From contig OZ022340.1 of NCBI GenBank assembly GCA_963989245.1, positions 42,788,525-42,852,524 of the forward strand: 64,000 bases of DNA. Direction: 5' to 3'. The notes under the pieces are model-generated. The model searched no databases and was not told the DNA's origin. It saw nothing but the letters and a program-made list of their open reading frames with translations. The first letter of the stretch is position 1, and each line of letters begins with the position of its first letter. The translations under genes and the position numbers were made by a program. This document shows positions 21,085 to 32,142 of the stretch, in pieces. Source of the stretch: Nansenia antarctica. Lineage: Eukaryota; Chordata; Actinopteri; Argentiniformes; Microstomatidae.

Positions 21085-23715
21085 ACAAACCAGGTAAACA
21101 TCTTGCAAACCTTACAAAGCGAATACAAAATAAATCTACTATAATTTTAAAAGATAAGGATACAAACGCTCTAATTAGGAATAATAGTTCAATTAGTAAT
21201 ATATTCAGAACCTTCTATGAAAATCTATATAAATCAGAAATAAAATAACCAAATACATCCCGTTTTCTGGATTCCATACAATTAAAACAAATCTCAACAG
21301 ATAAAAAAAGAATTATTAAAGAAGAAAATAACAGAAGAGGAAATATTAGGAATTATAAAAACATTTTCATGTAAAAAGGCCCCAGGGGTGGATGGATTCC
21401 CTATAGAGTTCTACTCAGCCTTCTGGGATAGAATTGCTCCATTGTTCATGCAAATGATAAGCTATATGTCTCTTAAATCGGTTTTACCACAATCCATGTA
21501 TCAAACAATTATTTCAGTTATATTAAAACCAGGAAAGTCTGGTGAGTCGCCTTCAGACTATCAGCTTAGTAAATTGCGATAATAAAATACTAACAAAAAT
21601 CATAAGTAATAGAATTGCAACAGTTCTACCTGAGTTAGTCCACATTCATCAAACAGGGTTTATTAAAAATAGACATTTACAAACAAATACAAGAACCTGC
21701 TTTAATATTATACAGTACGCAAAAAGGCATAACATAGATATATCAATAATGGCAGTGGATGCGGAAAAAGCCTTTGATAGAGTTGAATGGGCTTATTTAT
21801 TTAAAGTATTAGAAGCATATAATTTCCCAGAGGAAATTATTAATTTTATAAAATTACTATATAAACATCCTAAAGCAAAAATATATACTAACAACACATT
21901 ATCTGCAGAATTTACTTTAGAGAGGGGCACCAGACAAGGTTGCCCCCTATCTCCACTTCTTTTCGCTCTGGCAATAGAACCACTGGCAGAAAAAAATAGA
22001 CAAGATCCCTATGTATCAGGCATAAGCGTGGGCAAAAATAACTTTAAGATAAATTTATTTGCGGATGATATTCTGTTATATTTAACGAACATAGATAAAT
22101 CTATAGTCCCTTCGTTAAAAATATTCTCTGAATTCTCGGATATCTCAGGATATAAAATAAACATGGATAAAACTGAAATAATGGCAATTGGTAAACAAAA
22201 AAGAATAAACCCAGAATTACAATGACCATTTAAGTGGACAAAAAATATTTAATATTTAGGTTGCTTAATTAGTGACAAAAAAACTCAGATCTATAGAGAG
22301 AACTTTATTCCACTACTCAATAACATGAAAGAGACTTTAAGTAAATGGAAAAATCTTCCTATAAATCTGACAGGCAGAATAAACTTGTTTAGGATGGCAT
22401 GGCTTCCTAAGTTTCTTTTTTTGTTTTCAATTATACCAATTACTCCACCAAAAAAGTACTTCAATATGGTATACTCAGCCATAACATATTTTATATGGGC
22501 AGGGAAAACACAGAATTAGAAGGAATATCTTACACCTTCCTATGTCAGAGGGGGGCTTTAACCTTCCAGACTTGGAGCTATACCAACTGGCCGCCGAGGG
22601 GTTCTATCTGAGGCATATAGTCCAACACACAGCAGAAGAACAATGGATCCACATTGAAGATTCAGATGTACATCCCCAAAACCTCTTAACTCTTTTATTT
22701 TCAGAACATAAGACTAAGAAAAAAGGAAACTTTATTGTAAATAATATAGAAACGTCATGGAAAAAAATTAAGAGGATACTGGGAGAATCAATATCAATCC
22801 CAAAAAGTACTATTTTGTGGAACAATCCTTGGATAGCTCTTCAGAATGCTACAATAAATTGGTCTACATGGAGAACAAGGGGAATAGAAACTATAAACGA
22901 CTTAGTAGGAGGGGATACCATTATTCCATGGCACGACTTCCAAAGTAAATATAAGTTGGCCAACGCTGAATATTTCAGATACATGCAGCTAAGAAGCTAC
23001 ATAAATCTAAATTTTAATTTAAAATCATTTGGGCAGCAGAGTACAATTGAGGATATCATATTTGATGGAGAAATTGTTAAGAATTTGATAGGTAAAATGT
23101 ATAGAACTCTACAGAAGACCTATGTAGCTGAAAAACTGTTAGAAAGTAGGATTGAGATGTGGAATCGAGAACTAGGAAGAACAGATATAGGTTTAAAATG
23201 GAAAGAGTGTTGGAATACTACAAATGACATGACAGTTAATGAAAATCTACGTTTAATCCAATATAAAATAATGTATAGAGTCTACCACACGCGAGATAAA
23301 ATCCATAAGTATTATAGTAATGTATCAGATAACTGTTTAAAGTGTGGAAAAAAAAGACTCACTAATACACGCATTCTGGGAGTGTCCCAGAGTACAGAAA
23401 ACCTGGGTTGACATAGAACATTGGCTCTCAGTGGTACATAAGGAAAGATTCAAATTTGATCCTTCAATCTGTCTTTTCCAGGATGTAGCCACAGTAAGAT
23501 ACCCTAGGGGGTGGATAATTATGTACTCATCAATTATATTTAAAAAACTAATACTTGGAAGTTGGAAATCAAGTAAACCTCCAACACTACAACAATGGAA
23601 AAACGAAATTCTTTATTATACCAATATAGAGAAGAATTTAGCCATAGACAATAATAAGAAAGATCAGTTTGAAAAGATATGGGGAGAGATAGTGAAGGCC
23701 TTAGCTAAGACGTAA
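21085..23715 (+). pseudogene. L1 ORF2 reverse transcriptase to C-terminus, decayed
   Basis: The fragment begins in the linker and continues through the reverse transcriptase and C-terminal domain in several frames. Visible are KKAPGVDGFPIEFYSAFW (about 21376), [49 protein letters not shown], and the active site NLFADDILLYL (about 22050). Later come WAGKTQN and the Cys-rich CLKCGKKRLTNT (about 23336). Frameshifts or stops occur near 21250, 21570, 22225-22290, 22518 and 23390. It is more AT-rich than the L1 at 5041-11130, and so a different L1 lineage or age. Confidence 0.85.
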
Positions 23716-24219
23716 AGATAGTGCAAGAAACATAGTACTAAGAGATTAATTATATTATGCATTAGAAATATTAGTTAGATAAGTATAGGGGGTAAACTGG
23801 GATAAACTTTAGACGGTTTAAAAAAAAAGTGGGGCTTTGGGATGTTAGGATGTGTTGTGATGTTTGTCAAGGTGGGATGTGTTGTGATGTTTGTCAAGTT
23901 GTGATGTGTTGTGATGTATATCAAGGTGTGATGTGTGGTGATGTACTGTATGTCAAGTTGTGATGTGTTGTGATGTATGTCAAGTTGTGATGTGTTGTGA
24001 TGTATGTCAAGCTGTGATGTGTGGTGATGTATGTCAAGCTGTGATGCGTTGTGATGTATGTCAAGTTGAGATGTGTTGTGATGTTTGTCAAGCTGTGATA
24101 TATTGTGATGTTTGTCAAGTAATGGGTGCGTATAAATGTTGTGGTGTATTTAGGTTAGGATGTGGTGTGTATAATGTTTTGTGTAAAAAGAAAATGGAAA
24201 ATAAAATCTTACAAAAAAA
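23716..24219 (+). repeat. L1 3' UTR with 27-bp minisatellite
   Basis: From about 23847 to 24120 a 27-base unit (consensus near TGTGATGTGTTGTGATGTAT followed by GTCAAGT) is repeated about ten times with point differences. It lies inside the target duplications, so it belongs to the inserted element or expanded within it. Open frames over it are repeat artefacts. Confidence 0.85.
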
Positions 24220-24330
24220 AGGAATATAAGATTTTCAATTCCATCTCGAAAATGATCTATCTAGGGAGTTATATAAAATGCTGAGACAATACTATGACAT
24301 TCATTGTGTTCTTCATATTTCCAAGACATC

Positions 24331-24575
24331 TAACTCTCATGCAGTACCACATAACGACACCTGGGGTCGCACGTCAAACTCTCATGCAGTACCACATAAC
24401 GACACCGGGGGTCGCTTGACACAACGGCAGGCGGGGAACATAGGACCCTTTTTCGGAAGCGGGGAACATAGGACCCTTTTTCGGAAACGGGGAACATAGG
24501 ACCCTTTTTCGGAAGCGGGGAACCGGGGAACATAGGACCCGGGGAATATAGGACCCGGGGAACATAGGTACGCTC
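24331..24575. repeat. Two short tandem repeat arrays
   Basis: A 45-bp unit containing CATGCAGTACCACATAACGA occurs twice (about 24331 and 24376). It is followed by about three copies of a 28-bp unit containing GGGGAACATAGGACCC (about 24434, 24462, 24490) and shorter degenerate copies up to about 24570. The same GGAACATAGGACCC core can be read as frames on the minus strand, which I regard as non-genic. Confidence 0.8.
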
Positions 24576-24846
24576 CCAATTGCGGCAGTATTGCACTATT
24601 TTACATCTTAGTTTTCGTCTTCATAAAGATCAATAAGTAGGAGTGCTGCGTAGTATCTTGTAGTGTAGTATCTTCATTTCGACAGTTCGACTCTTCGGGG
24701 CTCTTTATGTCTGCGTGCACGCGCCCATATCGAGGATTTCTAAGCCGGTGTTCTGTGAACACTCATGACACAAGCCTGATCCTCGTTCGAGGAATCACCT
24801 AGTATATCGCCGATATACTAATCAACGTTCGTGGAATACCCCCCAG
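24576..24846 (+). repeat. Dispersed repeat copy 1 (right end of an inverted-repeat element)
   Basis: Starting at AATTGCGGCAGTATT, this about 270-bp block matches 32749-33026 over most of its length. Shared landmarks are TCTTCATTTCGACAGTTCGA and GATATACTAATCAAC. It ends in GGAATACCCCCC, equivalent to the right terminus of the element at 31710-33026. The left end of this copy is missing. Confidence 0.75.
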
Positions 24847-24989
24847 GTCTTGATGCTCAATTCCGATTTTTTTACACAGATCCGATTTATTTGTTTGGCA
24901 GTTCACATTACTTTTAAAATGTGACCTATATTTGACCTAGGCCTACATTGACTCCCGTGTGAACATTCCACGGCCCTGAACAGACCCGC

Positions 24990-25374
24990 ATGTGCAGAAG
25001 GACAGCGCACTGTTTACAATAATAATTATTATTATTATATAATTAATAATAGCTCTTTTCTAGACACTCAAAGACGTTTTACAAACTGAAAAGATTGAGT
25101 CGTAAAAAATAAAAATAAACAAAAAAAGAAATAAAAGAAAGTATAGGGGTCTAATTAATTTGTAGATTACTAAATCTAAATCTAAGTGTCTTTGTAGGAT
25201 ACAGGTCTACTCTGTATACTGTCTGCAAGTATATCTAGATTCATGATATATAATACATATGATAACATGATAACATATATAGGATAACATGATAACGTTT
25301 ACAACCGGATTCATTTTCATGTTATTGTGCAGCGGAAGCCGGCAAAGATATGAGCAAGATATGAGCAAATGCGT
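24990..25374. other. Non-coding sequence left of the hAT MITE
   Basis: AT-rich sequence with an ATTATT run near 25020-25040 and repeated GATAACATGATAAC units near 25260-25300. No gene is visible. Confidence 0.5.
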
Positions 25375-25445
25375 CTAGAGTGCAGGGTTGCCAGATGGGG
25401 CCGGTTACCACCGAATGGGCTACTGGATTTATCGTTTATAGACAG

Positions 25446-25656
25446 TGTGGTAACCTAACTAATGAATAATGGGAATGCCATCCAGGATTCAAGTTAACCT
25501 TTTATTCCAGAACAGGTGTGTACAACGTGGTACTCCGGGCACTGCCTGGCTTACTCTGGTACCCCGGCTATATAACAGGTAACTCCAGCCCAACACCTCT
25601 GGGGTTCCCCTACTGGCGTGGGGTGGTACTACAGGTAGTCTAACCAGGATATCACA
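25446..25656 (-). repeat. Gypsy-2 3' LTR
   Basis: 211 bp, TGTGGTAACC...GATATCACA, the partner of 30052-30262. Confidence 0.95.
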
Positions 25657-25669
25657 TCCCTCCCCCCTT
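25657..25669 (-). promoter_or_regulatory. Gypsy-2 polypurine tract
   Basis: On the minus strand AAGGGGGGAGGGA abuts the 3' LTR and would prime plus-strand synthesis. Confidence 0.8.
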
Positions 25670-25821
25670 AAGCTGAACCTACCACGGGACCTGAGACACA
25701 ACATACACAATAAAAAAATAATTATTCTTCCCTTGAAAAACTAGGAAGGTGGGTAGACTGTCACCTTCCCAGCAAGCTCCCAGAGCGCATTCTTGCTCTT
25801 TCTTGAGGGAGCTCACTATTC

Positions 25822-28800
25822 TTATTCTACAAAGTCTTTCAGACGAGCAGGAGTCTGTTTTGTCCTCATGGAGCGACGTAGTGCCAATGGAGGCTCTGCT
25901 CTCCCGTCCAGCATAGTGTCAGCAGGAGGCTGTTCAGGAACACCTGTAGGGGCTGTTACTCTCTCACTGACTGGAGTGGTAAGGACAGTATCCTCCGGCA
26001 AGGCCTCTGATGAATGTCCTGGATCTGGTAGGTTGATAGGCTCTGTAGTCTGCTCAGATGTAGTCGTGTCGCTGGTTGCTGTTGCGTAGCGCTTCCTGAT
26101 TTGGTCGACATGTCTCCTTGTGGAATGTCCACTACCTGTCTGTACTGTATACGATACAGGTCCTGTGCTTTCCTCAATGATGGCTGGTATCCACCTTGGT
26201 CCATGGCTGTAGTTCCGGACATACACCTCATCCCCAGGAGAAAAGCTCCTCCACTTGCTGTGTGCGTCATGTTGTTTCTTCTGTTTCAGCTGATTCTGCC
26301 TGATTTTTGTCTTCACATCTGGCAGCAGCAGATCCAGTGTGGAACGTAATCTTCTGGACATGAGCATTTCAGCTGGTGCCAAGCCAGTTGTTGTTTGTGG
26401 TGTGATTCGGTAGTTAAACAGAAATCTGGCTATTCTTGTCTCCAAGGTCTCTCCCTTCACCTTCTTTATCCCTTCTTTGAATGTCTGTACTGCTCTTTCT
26501 GCCAGGCCATTCGATGCAGGGTGGAATGGTGCGGATGTCACATGCTGTATGCCATTCTGCTTCATGAACGCCTCGAACTCAGCACTTTTGAAGCATGTTC
26601 CGTTGTCTGATACCAGCATCTGTGGCAAACCGTGTGTGCTAAAGCACTGTCTGAGCTTTTCGATGGTTGTTTGACTGGTCGCTGTGTTGGTTGGATACAC
26701 ATCTATCCATTTTGAGTGCGAGTCCACGATGACCAGGAACATCTTTCCTAGGAAGGGACCTGCATAGTCGATGTGGAGTCTGCTCCACGGCGTCTCAGGC
26801 CACTCCCATGGGTGTAGTGGGGCACAGGCTGGAGACTTCCTGCTCTCTTGACATGCCTGACAGGACCGCACTTCCTGTTCAATCTCCATGTCCATTCCTG
26901 GCCACCATACATATGAGCGTGCTAGGCCCTTCATCCTGGATATTCCCGGGTGTGTGTGGTGTAGCTGCTTTAATATGGCCATCCTTCCTCTCTTCGGAAT
27001 GACCACTCTCGCCCCCCAAAGCACACATCCATCCTTCACACTCAATTCCAGCCTCCTCTGACTGTATGGGCTGACTGATGGGTCCACCTCTCTTGGCCAT
27101 CCCTTCAGGCACCACTCATGCACCTGGGAGAGTGTTTTGTCCTTGGCCGTCCACTGCTTCACCTGAGCTGTTGTGATCGGTGGGTCATCCATGACCTCTA
27201 TCATGAGCACTTTGTCTGCATCCTCCTCTTCTTCGGCCTGGGGTAGGGGCAACCTGCTCAACGCGTCTGCATTCGCGTGATCTTTACCTGGCTTGTACAC
27301 TATTTTGTACTCGTATGATCTCAGCAGGACTGCCCACCTTTGCACTCGGGGCGACCCCATCTGTGGCACTGGTTTCTTCTCATGAAACAATGATATCAAT
27401 GGCTTGTGGTCAGTGCTGATTGTGAACGTCCTTCCATAGAGGTACTTATGGAACCGCTTAATCCCGAATATTATTGCTAACCCTTCTTTGTCGAGTTGTG
27501 AATAACCTTTCTCTGCAGGTGTCAGCGTGCGTGACATGAACCCCACTGGTCTCTCACTTCCGTCTTCCATCACATGTGAGAGCACGGCGCCCACTCCGTA
27601 GGGTGAGGCGTCACACGCCAGCACCAACTCTTTGTCAGTCGTGTAGTGCACTAACACTTTGGCTGATTGGAGTAACTGTTTCGATTTCTGGAAAGCTTCT
27701 TCCTGTTCTCTGTTCCAGGCCCATGACACACCTTTTCTCAGCAGATGATGTAACGGGGCTAGGTGTGTGGCCAGGTTAGACATGAATTTATTATAATAAT
27801 TTAACAAGCCCAAATATGCTTTCAGCTCTGTCACTGTGTTTGGGGGTGGGGCTTCCTCTATGGCTCTCACCTTGCTCTCCACCGGATGTAAGCCTTCAGC
27901 ATCGACCTTGTGTCCTAAGTACTCGACTTCATCCTGCAGGAACGCACACTTCCGTCTGTGTAGTCGCAGACCCGCTTCTTTAAGCCGTCGGAGTACGTTG
28001 TCCAGCGTGCTCAGGTGCTCTGCTTCATCTCTCCCGGTGAGTATGATGTCATCCAAGTACACTGCTACTTGGGGCAGGCCCTGCAGTAGGCTCTCCATCA
28101 TTCTTTGGAATATTGCTGGTGCTGATGATACTCCAAATGGTAGCCTATTGTAGGTGAACAGGCCTCTCTGTGTGTTCACTGTTAGGTACTTCTTTGATTC
28201 CTCCTCCATCTCAATTTGTTGGTAGGCGTGGCTTAAGTCAAGCTTGGAGAACTGTTTTCCTCCCGCCAGGGCATTGAAGAGGTCCTCGACACGGGGGATT
28301 GGGTATTGTTCTAGAGAGGATGCGTTGTTTACTGTGAGTTTGTAGTCCCCACATATCCGGACCGCACCATCTGGCTTCAACACAGGGACTATGGGTGCTG
28401 CCCACTCAGCATACTTAACTGGTGATATTATGCCCTCCTTCAACAGTCTGTCCAGCTCCTCTTCCACCTTGGACCTCATGGCATATGGAACAGAGCGAGG
28501 GCGATAGAATTTTGGACAGGCTTCGGCAGACACCCGAATTGTTGCTTTCATGCCTTTTAACATGCCTAGCTCTTTTTTGAAAACTTCCTCATTTTTAATG
28601 AGTACTTCCTGTAGTGTTTGTGCCTCTGTACTCACATTCTTTATTTCATCCCACTTCAGCTTTATGGCTTCCAGCCACCCTCTTCCTAATAAGCTAGGTC
28701 CCGCACCTTTCACTACTACTAGAGGTAATGACTTCACCTGCTGTGCATGTCTCACCTCCACTTCTGCTACACCTACTACACTGATTTGTTCACCAGTGTA

Positions 28801-29865
28801 TGACTTCAGTTTGAGTTTGGTTTGTCTTATTTGGGGGCGTTGTTTTTCTCCCCACGTCTCATTGAACTTGCTCTCATTCATAATGCTCACACTGCATCCT
28901 GTATCAATTTCGAAATTTACTGTCTTCTTGTTTACTCCAATATGTATAACAAAAGGTTTCACTTTCTGAATCGTTGTTTCCGTTTTCAAGCAGGTTAACG
29001 TGAATGCCTCCTCTGAATCAGAACTCTCATCCCCGTCCTCTGCTCTCTCGCGCACATTGTGGGAGCGGTGTGGACGTGCGCCCCTGTACTCTGCTCTGGG
29101 TGCGTTGTTTACACTGGCGCGTGCGTAATCTCTGCTTCTATTACGGCAAGCTTTAACTATATGGCCTAATTTCCCACAACCGTGACACTTGGCATCTTTA
29201 AACTTGCACTCACCGGCACTGTGTTTTGTCCCGTGACATCGGTAACATTCTCTCTGTCTCCGGTTAACATCTTCGTAACGTCTCTCGTCCTTCCTCCCTG
29301 GTGCGCCCTCGGTCCTCACCTGGTTACACGCGGCTTTAGCCTGTAGGTCGTGAACGTTTCTGCTAGCGGTTTCTGCAGCTACAGCAAGTTTGTATGCTCT
29401 CTCAAATGTCAAGTCCGTTTCAGCTAGCAAACGTCGTTGAATCCGATCTTCATTTATCCCGCACACCAACCTGTCCCTCAGCATCTGTTCTAGGGTAGCA
29501 CCGTAGTTACAATCCTGGGCCAACTCTCTTAGCTCGGCTACGAATGCACTGACGGTCTCATTAGGCTGGCGAGTGCGGGAGTCAAATTTATACCTCTGGA
29601 CAATTTCACTGGGTTTCGGACTGTAGTGATTTTTCATTAACGTCGCTAGTTCCTGGTACGTTTTCGAGCTAGGCTTCTCTGGACTAAGTAGGTTCCTCAT
29701 GAGTTTGTACGTGGCTGGCCCCACTACACTGATGAGAATAGCTCTCTGTTTATCCCCATCATCTATGTCATTTGCCTCAAAAAACTGCTCCAGTATCTCG
29801 CAGTATTCCTCCCATGTCTGGTCCTTAGCTTCGTAGGCTGATAGGGTCCCTAGCAACGCACTCAT
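25822..29865 (-). CDS. Gypsy-2 gag-pol polyprotein
   Basis: One 1,347-residue frame encodes the whole element, so no frameshift is needed between gag and pol. Gag starts MSALLGTLSAYEAKDQTWEE, with a capsid region (KLMRNLLSPEKPSSKTYQEL) and two zinc knuckles (CYRCHGTKHSAGEC and CHGCGKLGHIVKAC). Then come the protease (FEIDTGCSVSIM), the reverse transcriptase with VAVYLDDIIL, RNase H (LACDASPYGVG, STDHKPL), the integrase zinc finger (HHTHPGISRMKGLA... CQAC) and the integrase core D (HIDYAGPF), D (VSDNGTCF) and E (GLAERAVQTF). A short C-terminal tail follows. The ATG at 29865 is the first after the leader. Every catalytic motif I looked for is present. Confidence 0.97.
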   Translation of the reverse strand: MSALLGTLSAYEAKDQTWEEYCEILEQFFEANDIDDGDKQRAILISVVGPATYKLMRNLLSPEKPSSKTYQELATLMKNHYSPKPSEIVQRYKFDSRTRQPNETVSAFVAELRELAQDCNYGATLEQMLRDRLVCGINEDRIQRRLLAETDLTFERAYKLAVAAETASRNVHDLQAKAACNQVRTEGAPGRKDERRYEDVNRRQRECYRCHGTKHSAGECKFKDAKCHGCGKLGHIVKACRNRSRDYARASVNNAPRAEYRGARPHRSHNVRERAEDGDESSDSEEAFTLTCLKTETTIQKVKPFVIHIGVNKKTVNFEIDTGCSVSIMNESKFNETWGEKQRPQIRQTKLKLKSYTGEQISVVGVAEVEVRHAQQVKSLPLVVVKGAGPSLLGRGWLEAIKLKWDEIKNVSTEAQTLQEVLIKNEEVFKKELGMLKGMKATIRVSAEACPKFYRPRSVPYAMRSKVEEELDRLLKEGIISPVKYAEWAAPIVPVLKPDGAVRICGDYKLTVNNASSLEQYPIPRVEDLFNALAGGKQFSKLDLSHAYQQIEMEEESKKYLTVNTQRGLFTYNRLPFGVSSAPAIFQRMMESLLQGLPQVAVYLDDIILTGRDEAEHLSTLDNVLRRLKEAGLRLHRRKCAFLQDEVEYLGHKVDAEGLHPVESKVRAIEEAPPPNTVTELKAYLGLLNYYNKFMSNLATHLAPLHHLLRKGVSWAWNREQEEAFQKSKQLLQSAKVLVHYTTDKELVLACDASPYGVGAVLSHVMEDGSERPVGFMSRTLTPAEKGYSQLDKEGLAIIFGIKRFHKYLYGRTFTISTDHKPLISLFHEKKPVPQMGSPRVQRWAVLLRSYEYKIVYKPGKDHANADALSRLPLPQAEEEEDADKVLMIEVMDDPPITTAQVKQWTAKDKTLSQVHEWCLKGWPREVDPSVSPYSQRRLELSVKDGCVLWGARVVIPKRGRMAILKQLHHTHPGISRMKGLARSYVWWPGMDMEIEQEVRSCQACQESRKSPACAPLHPWEWPETPWSRLHIDYAGPFLGKMFLVIVDSHSKWIDVYPTNTATSQTTIEKLRQCFSTHGLPQMLVSDNGTCFKSAEFEAFMKQNGIQHVTSAPFHPASNGLAERAVQTFKEGIKKVKGETLETRIARFLFNYRITPQTTTGLAPAEMLMSRRLRSTLDLLLPDVKTKIRQNQLKQKKQHDAHSKWRSFSPGDEVYVRNYSHGPRWIPAIIEESTGPVSYTVQTGSGHSTRRHVDQIRKRYATATSDTTTSEQTTEPINLPDPGHSSEALPEDTVLTTPVSERVTAPTGVPEQPPADTMLDGRAEPPLALRRSMRTKQTPARLKDFVE

Positions 29866-30035
29866 GTTCCCGTTACCTTAAATCCTCCGTTGAATCTTCC
29901 TTTGTCCACCGTAGCTCGTTAGCTCGCTAGCTAGCAACAATCCGATTCAGTCCTACCGCCACCTTGAACTTGAACTCCCGTCCAGCATACTCGTTCACTC
30001 GGGCTCTTGACTTCGTGTCCTTATGTCCTTCCAGT

Positions 30036-30048
30036 ATCCTCGTCGCCA
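30036..30048 (-). promoter_or_regulatory. Gypsy-2 primer binding site (tRNA-Ser)
   Basis: On the minus strand TGGCGACGAGGAT begins three bases after the 5' LTR. It is complementary to the 3' end of vertebrate tRNA-Ser(GCT) over 13 bases. Confidence 0.8.
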
Positions 30049-30051
30049 ATA

Positions 30052-30262
30052 TGTGGTAACCTAACTAATGAATAATGGGAATGCCATCCAGGATTCAAGT
30101 TAACCTTTTATTCCAGAACAGGTGTGTACAACGTGGTACTCCGGGCACTGCCTGGCTTACTCTGGTACCCCGGCTATATAACAGGTAACTCCAGCCCAAC
30201 ACCTCTGGGGTTCCCCTACTGGCGTGGGGTGGTACTACAGGTAGTCTAACCAGGATATCACA
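30052..30262 (-). repeat. Gypsy-2 5' LTR
   Basis: 211 bp, same termini and sequence as 25446-25656 in the stretches compared. It is followed by the GACAG duplication. Confidence 0.95.
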
Positions 30263-30535
30263 GACAGGTTAGGCTGTAAATTGTCAATCCCATCTGGCAA
30301 CCCTGCTAGAGCGACGTAAAAGTTGCATTAAAAGCGACTTGACAATTCAGACGGCAGGCGCGTTGCTAAATATCAGATATGTATCCGATGTAATACCACC
30401 TCTGAACGCGACCAATGTCGGATTTTAAAAAGTCAGATTTCATGTGACTTCATGATCATGCATAAATCAAACCTGAGTCGCGTGTCAGCAAAAAAATCGG
30501 ATTTGGGTCACATTTCACTGCAGTGTGAACGTAGT

Positions 30536-31709
30536 CTAAATGGATTCATCTCGACTGTGATTTAAGGCTCAAGTCATTCCAATAACACAATTCAGCCTTG
30601 TCTCGTCAATGCTAACTCTGCTCAGGCTTGGAAATGCTGGCTTTGGGCGCACACACAGAGTAATAAGCAGCCCAGAACAGCCGATTTTCGAAAAGAAAAT
30701 ACTATGACTGGAAAATGAATACAACTAGCCTTTACTTATTGTTTTATTTTCATTTAATAAATTAACATTCACTACTGTGGTTATATTATCAGCAGGCTAG
30801 ACAATATCCTCGATGACCAGGGGCGCACTAGTTGGGGGAAAAGTGGACCTGACTACCCAGGGCCCCAACAGGGAGAGGGCCCTTGAAAATCCTGGAATTA
30901 AAGTTTTGTTTTGTTTGTAATGTTCTTTATTTCGAATGAATTAGTGTCATAACTTATTTAAGTTTGTTGATTACATCAATTGAGAGAATTAACTTTGTGC
31001 CACAGTTCTCCCAAAATATTGGAAGATCTGTGAGACCCCTCTTGGCGCAAAATGGTTTAGTCCGCATGCGGCTCTTTGACTTTACCTGTCTGTGTGCGGC
31101 TCTTCAATCTATTCATTAAAAGTCTGTGGCTCACTCTCTGTGTCTCGATAGGCATCGTTTTAGTATGGCAATTTATGGCACTCGCCATAGCTGGTTTAAA
31201 AAACCTTGCTTTTTCCCCTGAAAATTACATTTGAAACAGGTTGTCATTTTTGTGATTTTATCCACACAACGGTAACTCAAAATCCTCCCGGCTCCATCTC
31301 ACTCCACCAGCCAGGCGCTAGTGGAGCGGGACATCGAGGTTTCTGCTCTAGCTAGTAGCCTTAATAGTTCCTCAATAAACAAGCCATGGAGTAACGTTAA
31401 TGTTAAAACCTTGTCCATGATCCTCGTTAATTCAGGTGGGTTAAACAAACTGTATAAACGCCATAATAAGTCCATGTCATGTTATGTTACAGTTTTTCAC
31501 GATTGCTAACACACTAAAACAGAAACTCAAGACACAGTGTGCATAATCCGTAACTCATGCATCAACTCTCTACACCAATTCTGCTGAACTACACACACAC
31601 TTCCCGCTTTGCACTCAGAAGTCAATTGCAAACACCCCTTCTGTCAAAACACTATACACAATTCTCTTTATCTTGCACAATCTTCTCGAGGAAAATCTCA
31701 TTGTCCTCA
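30536..31709. other. No recognised gene
   Basis: This is mixed non-coding sequence. CAGGGGCGCACTAGTTGGG at about 30818 resembles a hAT terminus, and GTTACAGTTTTTCACGATTG at about 31486 resembles another DNA-transposon end. I found the inverted partner of neither. The open frame at 31321-31509 has no recognisable protein pattern and I do not call it. Confidence 0.4.
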
Positions 31710-32142
31710 CCAGGGGGGTATTCCAAGAAAGCTGATTAAATCTGATCCAGGTTTAAATCAGATCCGGGCACTAATTTCAGCTTGCATTCGATTCCATCAA
31801 TGTGGCTCAAATAATTTGCTGCTTGGTTGCTATGCAACCAATCCTTCTGAACAAACCTGATCGCGAGCAGGTTTACAGGCTGGTTTAGGTAATGCGTGCG
31901 TCAAAAATGTCTCACAGACGGAAACTACATCCCGAACGACAGTTCCGTCAAGTGTTTTTTAGGAAGTATTAATTCCCACTTTTTCGAGATAGATAATTTG
32001 ATATTTTGAAAGTGTGATCGATCGATAGATAGATAGTTTGATTGTGTGATAGATAACTTGATATTTTGAAAGTGTGATAGATAAATAAAAAAGTGTAAAA
32101 AAAAAATAGGTATGTCTATCAACTTGCATTGCCATCATCACA

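Larger units (their letters stand above)
21066..24238 (+). mobile_element. 5'-truncated L1 with 19-bp target duplication
   Basis: AGGAATATAAGATTTTCAA occurs at 21066-21084 and again at 24220-24238, bracketing a sense L1 fragment of about 3.1 kb that starts inside ORF2. The right copy follows an A-rich tail. 5' truncation plus a long target duplication is the hallmark of L1 target-primed insertion. Confidence 0.9.
25446..30262 (-). mobile_element. Gypsy-2: complete mag-like Ty3/gypsy retrotransposon
   Basis: This 4,817-bp minus-strand element has 211-bp LTRs that read the same at both ends (TGTGGTAACC...GGATATCACA). The target duplication is GACAG (25441-25445 and 30263-30267). It encodes one long gag-pol frame of 1,347 codons without a break. 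The primer site is complementary to tRNA-Ser, a known habit of the mag lineage. All parts needed for autonomous movement appear present, so this is a good candidate for a recently active copy. Confidence 0.95.
25375..30313. mobile_element. hAT-type MITE split by Gypsy-2
   Basis: CAGGGTTGCCAGATGGG starts at 25383. Its inverted partner CCCATCTGGCAACCCTG ends at 30305. The outer flanks CTAGAGTG (25375-25382) and CTAGAGCG (30306-30313) are an 8-bp target duplication with one change, as expected for hAT transposition. Removing Gypsy-2 and one GACAG leaves a MITE of about 101 bp. It encodes nothing and depends on a transposase elsewhere. Confidence 0.8.
24845..30535. mobile_element. Inverted-repeat DNA transposon remnant, hAT-like, carrying nested insertions
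   Basis: The left arm (CAGGTCTTGATGCTCAATTC, 24845 on) contains CCGATTTTTTT and TTCACATTAC. The right arm read in reverse contains GACTACGTTCACACTGCAG (about 30516-30535) followed by CAAATCCGATTTTTTT. These match in kind the long inverted ends of a common fish DNA transposon with termini like TACGTTCACACTGCAG. The left arm appears to lack the outermost bases. Without the nested elements the remnant would be about 0.8 kb and non-coding. Superfamily assignment is tentative because no target duplication is visible. Confidence 0.45.

Noticed and set aside
23847..24120. Regular spacing of the 27-bp units looked like a CRISPR-type array
   Set aside because: The units are contiguous with no unique spacers and lie in an L1 3' region of a eukaryotic genome. 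It is a minisatellite.
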